From Taxawa tesnikishii (nom. ined.) (lineage: Eukaryota > Ascomycota > Dothideomycetes > Dothideales): a stretch of 64,000 nt of DNA. The notes beneath the pieces were generated by a model. That model was given only the letters and a program-made list of their open reading frames with translations. It made no database searches and had not been told where the DNA came from. This document shows, in pieces, positions 56,429-64,000 of the stretch; the stretch's first letter is position 1, and the number at the start of each line of letters is the position of its first letter. The stretch is from positions 558,001 to 622,000 of the forward strand of contig JAPDRO010000013.1 in the NCBI GenBank assembly GCA_030247885.1, read 5' to 3'. A program made the position numbers and the translations under genes.

Positions 56429-58418
56429 ATTCTGCAGAAACAGACGGACAGGCAAGAGTGTGAAAGAAACAACGATATGATAGTAATGGTAAGGAAACAA
56501 CACAGGAACATACTGTACCTCAGAAAGTTGTCGTTTCTCGTCTAGTGTACGATTGCGCCATCCCCAAGGGAAAATACACGACCGGCGCTGGGGCGAATTA
56601 AAAACGCCTCGCTGAAGATTCTCGGATTTCTCCGCACGGCTAGAGCCTTGGCGGTCCATGGGAGTCTTCTCCAACTGCTATCTGTTCTTGACCTCGTACA
56701 ACCACAGATATTTTCCAACGCTCGAGATGCCCACTCCAGGTGTGCAACAACGCGCGTTCGTTGATGCTGTGTGCTAAGGACAATCATATGGAGTCCGACA
56801 GATTCACGTGCGCGGAGACTCGGCCTATGACGCGCAATAATTCAATATTTCTTGCATCAACCTATTCCTCTATAGGCAGCTGTACCAACCTTTCTACTGC
56901 ACCCTATGCTATCCTATTCCACTGATGTTTGGGAAGGGGCAGCGATCGGGTCACTTCACTTGTGCTTACTCAAGCCTCACATGCGCCTCACTGGAATTTC
57001 GCTTAAGCAGTTCGCCTCTGAGTGTCACTAGACAAGGGTAGTGCCACCTGCAACCAATTGCAGGGTCAGAGATGGGACGGGATGTTAGCGAACTACATGC
57101 AGCCACCGCGAAGAAAGCGGGACGCATACTTCTATAAGGGCGGGTGGTCGGCTTACAGTCCTTGATAAGAGCAGGGTAATCAGCACACCGGGAGGCAGCA
57201 GACACCGGTGGGCCTCTGGTCAGAGTATTACGAAGAGCTCGATCATCGATGCAGCCGCATACCCGCCAGCAGCGAGGGTGTCAGCTTGTGAACAGTCTCA
57301 ACACAGTGGAAGAAAGATCGGTCGACCCAACTTGGAACCCAAAGGAGTGGGGTTGGAAGGCTGTGCAAACGAGAGCGGGAGACAACACTGCGTAATGCAA
57401 CAAGGGCTCCATGAAGATGAAGACAGCACTCGAGCACAGTCGCAACATGATCGAGGCAACTGCACGCCAACGAGCCATTGCGTCTGGATGATTCGGAGGC
57501 TCTCATTTGCACGTGCATGCTTGAGAAGCGACCGAACGTGCTGAACGGTCTGATACAGCATGTGCTTGGGCGGCCTGGACACGAGAGTTTGCGCCTCGCT
57601 TGCGGTCCTTGGTAGCCAGAAGATGGCATTGGCCGTGTTTCCGATTCTTGACCCTGTAAAAGCGGCACCCATGCAGCTGAGAGGACATGATGATGCGCAA
57701 ATGTTTTGCAGAAGATGGAACTGATCGTCATCCCCAACAGGAAGCCGCTTGGGGAGCCATTGTTGCGGAAACGACGGCTCCGAGGCAATCTGGGTCGTGG
57801 GTCGGGGGTCGTGGATCGTGGATCGCGCTGACCACCAAATCACAGACGCGCAGTCATCATATGGCTCTACATTTGAGTTCGGTCCGGAGAATATCTGGCG
57901 GCTCACCCTTGTGCACTGGGCGCCCGTTTGCCCGTTTCTTCCGGCGAAACGACGAAACGTGCGTCATCGATCGGTTCCAACCCCACACAAAGCGCCGATC
58001 TTCTGTGGTCAGATTCGGCCCAAAAGCCCCGAAACAATCTCCCGATGCCCTGTCCCAAAACAGGAGCCCTGTAACATGTGGGCCTCGAATGCTTAGGCAT
58101 GCTTATCCTTACGTTGACTGGAAGACCAACACATCTTGCCACCCTTACCGTAATCTAGATCCGGTAATCGCTCCGTGTGCGCGGTGCCACAGAGCCGTCA
58201 ATGCGAAGCAGATCCATTTGTGTTCTCCTCAACCTGATCCAGCAACTGTTTCGCCTCGTCATGCCCCATTGGCACGTCTGTCCAGGCCATCGGCATCGCC
58301 TTCGTCCAGCTACTGGTCAAATACAGACATGGCCGCCTCTCCTCCTGGTTCTGGTCCTGACAATCCCATCGGCAGCCACGCAATACCACCTTCGTTCCCT
58401 CTGTGATCTACGTCCGCT
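56429..58418. promoter_or_regulatory. 2-kb divergent promoter, permease / laccase
   Basis: No domain-bearing frame. Short direct repeats of GGGTCGTGG/GGATCGTGG occur at about 57792-57830. The long distance between divergent genes suggests extensive regulatory sequence, but I could not name specific sites. Confidence 0.5.
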
Positions 58419-60306
58419 ATGGCTCCTACCGCCGTTACCGCTACGGGGCTGCTCTGCGCCGCTCTTACCGGCATCACCGGTGTCGATGCGGGCATCTTCC
58501 ACCTTGGTCGGACGCTGTCGAAACTGGGAACCTTTGAGGCTGAACATCTGCCTGCGTTCCTGACCAACAACGTATGTCATTTTAACGTTACTCATACACA
58601 CCACCCTCTGACTCTATGACAGCCCTTGCCCGCCGGATTTCCTTGGGGGACCAGGAACTCGCAGACGAACTACTACTACGACTACCCTTACACTGGTGTT
58701 ACACGAAACTATGAGTGGACCCTCTCCAAGGAGGCATGTGCACCAGATGGAGTCAATATTACCTGCCTGCTGGCCAATGGCCAGTACCCCGGTCCTATGA
58801 TCGAGGCCAACTGGGGTGATCGTAAGTTCAACTCCTCAAGCAGTGTTATGTTTGTGGGCTGATGTTTTTCAAGAAATTCAGGTTACGGTTAACAACAACA
58901 TGGATGAGGGTACCGCCATCCATTGGCACGGATTCCTGCAGAAGAACACCCAGTCCTTGGATGGCGTGCCTGGTGTCTCTCAATGCCCTATTGCTCCCGG
59001 CAAGAGCTTCACGTACACATTCACTGCTGAACTGTATGGAACTACTTGGTGGCATGCTCACTACAGCTCGCAATACGCCAGCGGACTGTCAGGTCCCATT
59101 GTCGTCTACGGTCCAAACCAGACCATGGACTACGACATTGACCTTGGCCCGGTGCAACTGAGCGACCATTACCACGGTTACTACAGGGACTTGTTGGATG
59201 CTTTTTCCGTACCTCTGTCGCAAGGACCCGTTTACCCCTCTTCGCAGAACGTCTTGATCAACGGCAAGAATGCGTTCGATTGCTCCAAAACTGATCTTGA
59301 GTGCGACTCGAGCGCTGTTCAGCAGTACTCTACGTTCAACTTCACCGCCGGCAAGACTCACCGTCTTCGCCTGATCAACACGTCTGGAGATTCTGTCCTC
59401 AAGTTCTCCATCGATGGTCACACCATGCAGATCATTGCCAATGACTTCGTCCCCATTCAACCATACGAAACCGAGGTCGTTACCCTTGCCGTTGGCCAAC
59501 GTTCCGATGTGATTGTCACGGCGAACAACTCCACCAACGGTGCGTACTGGATGCGTGCATTCGCTCCTACCGGTTGCTCTACGAACAATGGCCAGAACTC
59601 CGCTCAGGGTATCATCTACTACCAAGATGCTGACCGGACTCAAACTCCCACTTCGTCGGCTGTGTCTGGATGGGACAACACTTACTGTGGAAACGATCCT
59701 CTCTCTTCGACCGTTCCTGTAATGTCCATGTCGCCAGGTGACCCGTCGGTGAGCGTTGACGTCACCATGGAAGGCCACTCGAACGGCACACACGGCAAGT
59801 GGTGGATGAACAACGTCACCAACGTGATCGATTACAACAACCCCATCCTTCTTCAGTCTAAGCTTGGCAACAACACCTTCACCACCTCTCAGAACGTATA
59901 CCAGTACGACAGCAGCACGAAATCCGTTCGTTTCGTCGTCATCAACAACAGCGGCAACCCTCACCCAATGCACATGCACGGCCACAACATGTTCATCCTT
60001 GCCGAAGGCACCGGAAGCTGGGACGGCTCCATCGTCAACTCCGGCAACCCTCAGCGCCGTGACGTGCAAATCGTGCAAGCCAACGGATACCTGGTCGTGC
60101 AGTGGAACCAGGACAACCCGGGCGCCTGGCCTTTCCACTGTCACATCGCATGGCACTTGAGCTTGGGTATGGCCATCGAGGTCCTGGAGAGTCCCGATCT
60201 TATCAAGAGCCAAGTCAACATCCCTTCCACAGTCTCGCAGACCTGCCGCGATTGGTGGAGTTACACCGACCATGACGTTGTTGACCAGATCGATTCTGGT
60301 ATCTAA
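58419..60306 (+). CDS. Secreted ascomycete laccase (multicopper oxidase)
   Basis: Blue multicopper oxidase oxidising phenols with O2. 594 aa; exons 58419-58571, 58623-58821 and 58874-60306, introns of 51-52 nt, clean frame. A signal peptide (about 25 residues, LLCAALTGITG core) precedes three cupredoxin domains. The four copper motifs are complete: IHWHG, WWHAHYSSQ, HPMHMHGHN and HCHIAWHLSLGM. Many NxS/T sites indicate glycosylation. The C-terminus ends DQIDSGI, matching the DSG(L/V/I) plug of ascomycete laccases that is trimmed or blocks the oxygen channel. Function could be melanin/phenol oxidation or lignin-related; sequence alone does not say. Convergent with a MATE transporter. Confidence 0.96.
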
Positions 60307-60976
60307 GCAAGGCAGTGAAGGGTTGTGCTTGCGATGACTAACGGCCTGGGCCATTGAGGAGGGCCCGCTCTGTATTATATAATGACGTGTTTTCGCATAT
60401 ATACCCCGTTTAATGTTGATAATGACTTTTACATTCAGTTTATGAGCATCATGCTACCCAGTGCCACCGAGACTTGGAAGCATAGCCGCAGAGGTTGTTT
60501 GCTTCACTGCAGCCTTGCATAAACCTCCTCGAGCTTCACTTTAGCTTCGTTGTAGCTTTATTTCAGTTCCGCTCAGGCGTAAGATGGGTGGGATGGGCTA
60601 GAAAAAGGAGATCGGAGTGCTTAGGAGATTGCCGCGTCACGGTTTCGTGGCGGAAGGGGTTCTTTCGAACGAATAGAGGCTACGCAGGCCCAGGACCTGA
60701 GGCTATGGAAAAGGACGATATCGTCGCTCTGATCTTCGGAGGGTCAGTTCCATATATCTCAAGAAAAAGTCGGAATGCACTATTTGTCCGTTGGTTCATG
60801 CTACATGCAAGATTTGATATGAGCGGAGATGGCCATTGATAAGACGTAGAACGTGCGGGGGACGAAGAGAGAACGGTTTGGGTTGGATGAAGAGAAAGGT
60901 ATTTGACTTTTTATGTTAAACGGTTGAAACTTGAACCGCATTCCTCTGAAGCGTTCGTATACGTTTATTGTCCACA
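60307..60976. other. Intergenic between convergent laccase and MATE
   Basis: About 0.67 kb of shared 3' sequence; no gene. Confidence 0.5.
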
Positions 60977-63086
60977 TCAAGCCTGGTTGTTCCGTTTCTG
61001 AGCGTCTTCGGCCGCCTTTTCCCAACTCGTCCTGTAGATGAACCAACCCTCGATGCCCGCCACGATGCCCAATGCGAGAGCCGGACCGGCCCAAAGACCG
61101 TAGAGATCCCAGTGTAGCCCAAACCCCGTACCGAAGGATATAGGCATGGCGATCTGTTTGTCGACTTGATCAGCGTTCTGAAAGATGGGTGGAGGTTAAA
61201 TTGTTGACTTACCACGTAGTATGCGAAGAGGTTGACGTAGCTGCCAAACTCTTGCCTACCCAACCCACGGAGGATGCCGTTGCACAGTGCTGCCAAGGCG
61301 TCGAAGAGTTGGAACGCTGCGTTGAGCGGCAGTGTTTTCGATGTAAGTTCGGCAACGTCGGGATCGTTTGTGAACAGATAGGGGATAAAATTCCTTGTGG
61401 AGCTGAGTAGAATCATGTTGAGGATACCCACAATGAGAGCTGCAACGAAGGCGACTTTGGCGCTCAACTTTCCAGCATCCGTCAATGTCGCCCCGACCAG
61501 GTTGGCCACACGTGTGCTCGCTGCGATACTGATGGGAAATGGGATTTGGTATGTGAGCGTACTGATAGTGCTGAGAACACTTTGCGTCGCCAGATGGGTG
61601 GATGAGATGAAGCTGGCGCTCAGGGTAAGAATCTCAAAAGCGAGGTATTCTGCCAAGATCATAACCAGGCCTGGCAGAGCGAGACGAATCATGGGACCCC
61701 AGTTCTTAAACGCTCGGCGGGTGAATCCAGACCAACACTCCATGCCGCCTACGAAGCGGACGTACAGGAAGAGGCAGATTGGCATCAGCGTTTCGACGGT
61801 CACGACAGCAATGGGTGCACCGATGAAGCCCCATTCGAGTCGCTGCTCCGATATCAGTTAAACATTCGATGAGAGCCACTGGTTCTTACTTACCCAGACG
61901 AACAGCCAGTGCAAGAACGCGTTGAAAGGAGCACAGAATAGCAGCACGTAGAGCGTAGCTTGGAACTGGCCCTGTGCCTGAACGAACCTCTTGCCGCCCT
62001 CGAACGCGGCATATCCCGGTGCACCGATGATAAGGATCCTGAGATACTGTCCGGACAAAGCCGCTGTCTCCTTTTCCGGTACGATGGCTTCGAGGATTTG
62101 CGTGCCAAACCCCCAGAGAAAGGCGATTGGGATTGTCATAAGCCAAAGGAAATACACCATTCTTTGCAATTGAAGACCCACCAACGTCTTCTTGCCGGAG
62201 CCGTAAGCTTGCGCGCAGAGCGTATCCAGGCTTGTTGCTAAGCCTTGATAGATAGCATAACCGGTAATGTTTGCAGTCATACTAGCCAGGAGACGGCTCC
62301 CAGTTCCAGCTTTCCAATGTGTCCCACCGTGAAGACGCTCGCCATGGTGAGGGAGTACTGCAGAATGAACGTTACGATCAACGACCGCGAGTAGCGTGCA
62401 AGGACCTTTGCCTCTCGCTGCCACGTTGTCTGGATCTTTCCCGCTGCAACTGCCTCTCCCCATTTCCGGTTGATGTTCTCTGGCGTGTCCTCACCACCGT
62501 ACGGCCGCTGGGTGTCTGCGCCAAGTAGCGCAGTTGTTTCCGTGGGCTCAACGTTGTCGCCCTCTGCAACCGCTTCCTCATCCACGGTAGCATTCTTCTT
62601 CCTCGGCACGAAGTTCGGAACAGAAAGGCGCTTCCCTAGCACAGAACCAGACTTCCCAGAGGCATGACTGCTGCGACGCGGATGCTTCGGCGGGATGAGC
62701 TGGTTGTCTCGAAGCAAGCTCCTCTCCTCCTCCAGTGCAGCCTTCCGGTCTTCTTGCGTCACAAAACCTCTCGTCGGCTCTGGCGGCTGTGCGGATGGGA
62801 ACAAGGGTCGCGGCCCGTAGGCTACATAGCTCGTTCGCCTGAAGGAGTTGACCATGGAGTATTCGGTGTCCCCTTGCTGTGGAATTGCCAGGCCGTTACC
62901 TTCGGCGTCCTGCTCTTGATCTGCTCCTGCGCCGTTCGCATTTTCCTCGTCGTCTTCCGCGTCCTCCAGGTCCCGCAGAATAGATTCGTGCGCTATCGGA
63001 GAAGCTGAGAGAAATCCTCTCTGAGATCGCACCGAGGTGCTGAGGTTGGCCGACCGGTCGTTCGACCGCGTGGTAGGCCTGCTCAT
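60977..63086 (-). CDS. MATE efflux transporter
   Basis: Multidrug and toxin extrusion antiporter exporting organic solutes. Start MSRPTTRSNDRSANLSTSVR at 63086; exons 63086-61894, 61842-61213 and 61153-60977, introns GTAAGT...GCAG and GTAAGT...ACAG. A cytosolic N-terminal domain of about 200 residues, acidic and Pro-rich, is usual for fungal MATE proteins. Two MatE halves follow: LASMTANITGYAIYQGLATS, LDTLCAQAYGSGKK, ILIIGAPGYAAFEGGKRFVQ, and in the second half LATQSVLSTISTLTYQIP, RVANLVGATLTDAGKLSA and GILRGLGRQEFGSYVNLFAYY. The last exon ends AQKRNNQA. A one-base loss at GG 62289-62290 shifts frame after LELGAVS. Substrate unknown. Confidence 0.92.
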
Positions 63087-63717
63087 TATGGGTATGTACA
63101 CCGCCTCTTATCTTAAAGGTTCTACCAGCTCCAACTTTTCATGCGAAGGGTCTCAACAGAATGTACGTGCGCGCTGTCTCATAGCCGGGGTCCATTCGAA
63201 GTACAATTATATTGCGAGGAAAGCAGACTTGAAACGATAGATCATGTAAGTGCATGCGAACATTCGGGCGAGAAGCTCAACCGATAAACATACTTGAGCC
63301 TAGGCGAATCAATGGCCTGCATGCGGTATAGCTCGCCGTCATCGCCAAGGATAGTGTGATAAGAGCGGATGGAGAGGGGACTTCAGTTGCCGCAGGGTCC
63401 GAAAGCGCTTTATGCAAGCCAACGGTCATGACTTGACATAACCGCACACTGAGACGCGAGTTTGACACGTAGAAGTGGCTTTTCCAGAACGATTTCGAGC
63501 TTGAAGGTATAAAGCGATCATCTCTCGCCGTCTCTGGCCGCATTCTCAATCTCAACACCTTGATAAGAGAGTCCAGAAGGGGAAAGGGGAAGAGACGGAA
63601 TGCAATTAGTAGGAGGGTGGGGAGGTCCATGCCGTTTGTGGGATGTAGCCAGTGGTTCTGTGCGCTCCGCTTGCACAGGGTATATATTGACCTACTGACA
63701 CGGCTCCCTTAACAATA
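63087..63717. other. Intergenic MATE / tRNA-Ser
   Basis: About 0.6 kb. A minus-strand frame at 63277-63630 (hydrophobic start, no known domain) is not called as a gene. Confidence 0.45.
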
Positions 63718-63806
63718 GGCACTTTGGCGGAGTGGTTAACGCGCTGCCCTGCTATACATGCTAGGCAGTTCCTTCGGGAGCGTGTGTTCGAATCACACAG
63801 GTGTCG
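63718..63806 (+). tRNA. tRNA-Ser(GCU) with an 8-nt intron
   Basis: Acceptor arms GGCACTT (63718-63724) and AGGTGTC (63799-63805) pair with two G-U pairs, with discriminator G 63806. D-arm GGCGGAGTGGTTAACGC gives the A-box. The anticodon stem CTGCC/GGCAG closes an oversized loop; with anticodon GCT at 34-36 after CT, an 8-nt intron after A37 gives a normal 7-nt loop. A class II variable arm (TCC TTCG GGA) and T-arm TGTGT-TTCGAATC-ACACA (B-box) follow. A TTTT terminator is just downstream (about 63811). Class II shape plus GCT anticodon identify serine (AGC/AGU codons). Confidence 0.92.
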
Positions 63807-63854
63807 AGTCTTTTGCCACCACTGCATCAGTTGTGCTGTGAGTAGTCTCCACGG

Positions 63855-63917
63855 ACCTCGGTTCGAACCAGCGACTAACTTTCGTATAGCGAATCACGCA
63901 GGTGTCGATTTCTTTGC
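63855..63917 (+). other. tRNA-Ser-like 3' fragment
   Basis: 63890-63917 repeats the tRNA-Ser 3' end (GAATCAC-CAGGTGTCGA and a T-rich end) with few differences, and a perfect B-box core GGTTCGAACC lies at 63860-63869. No acceptor 5' half, D-arm or anticodon arm can be folded, so it looks like a partial tRNA duplicate rather than a functional gene. Confidence 0.6.
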
Positions 63918-64000
63918 TCTTTTGCATTGCCGTAGACATCTTTCAAAGCTTTGGTAGGACTCGCTGTCTGCTTCTTTTGCCCTTTGCTCATACGTGTTGG

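Noticed and set aside
56429-56674. N-terminal extension of the permease frame
   Set aside because: Open but basic and unlike YAT N-termini; ATG 56428 fits the family better.
57298-57906. 202-aa minus-strand frame upstream of the laccase
   Set aside because: Cys/Ser/Pro-rich without any motif; overlaps an equally long plus-strand frame.
59089-60354. 421-aa open frame antisense to the laccase
   Set aside because: Mirror of the codon bias of the laccase; no domain of its own.
1-64000. Transposons, proviruses, CRISPR arrays, secondary-metabolite core enzymes
   Set aside because: No transposase, reverse transcriptase, capsid, terminal repeat pair, spaced repeat array, PKS, NRPS or terpene-synthase motif was seen on either strand.

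Overview
The window is nuclear DNA of a filamentous ascomycete (Pezizomycotina; Dothideomycetes is my inference). The signs are many short GT-AG introns (mostly 48-105 nt) with CTAAC/CTGAC-like branch sites, a siderophore-type double-GATA repressor, fungal Zn2Cys6 regulators, an ascomycete laccase with a DSGI tail, and best matches from memory to filamentous-fungal orthologs. I see no transposon, provirus or CRISPR array. No alignment, GC count or database search was run; exon borders were read by hand from splice signals and protein-family conservation.

Layout. 0.1-9.2 kb (+): a TRF/Tbf1-like telobox Myb protein, the iron-responsive GATA repressor SreA, and a GAF-type hybrid histidine kinase. 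10.5-16.4 kb (-): the WD40 deubiquitinase cofactor Bun107/WDR48 and a TilS-like tRNA(Ile)-lysidine synthetase. 17.2-25.6 kb: an SDR (+), a Zn2Cys6 regulator (-), an intradiol dioxygenase (-) and a class III CoA-transferase (+), the last two divergent; this may be a small aromatic-catabolism group. 26.1-37.3 kb: housekeeping genes: exosome subunit MTR3 (-), mannosyltransferase ANP1 (+), a TMEM42-like membrane protein (+), TAF10 (+), mitochondrial ribosomal protein RSM19 (-) head-to-head with MRE11 (+). 38.4-48.8 kb: a large disordered protein of unknown function (+), proteasome chaperone UMP1 (+), a hypothetical protein (-), a prenylated ubiquitin-fold protein (-) and phosphomevalonate kinase ERG8 (-). 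50.9-64 kb: accessory genes: a methyltransferase (+), a truncated MFS transporter (-), an aldehyde dehydrogenase (-), an amino-acid permease (-), a laccase (+), a MATE transporter (-) and a tRNA-Ser(GCU) (+) with a partial 3' copy next to it.

The most striking property of the window is that about half of the conserved protein genes change reading frame once or twice without room for an intron, nearly always by the equivalent of one lost base and often inside a 3-5 base homopolymer. Essential single-copy genes (ERG8, MTR3, UMP1, RSM19) are affected, so I read this as uncorrected sequencing or assembly deletions rather than pseudogenes. The other half (MRE11, TAF10, ANP1, laccase, permease, dioxygenase, CoA-transferase, SDR, methyltransferase) read cleanly.

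Other points worth attention: a UMP1 first exon that appears to be only the start codon, a 16-nt microexon in RSM19, two stop-free introns of 3n length, and the dioxygenase/CoA-transferase group. I found no clear new defence or mobile system.
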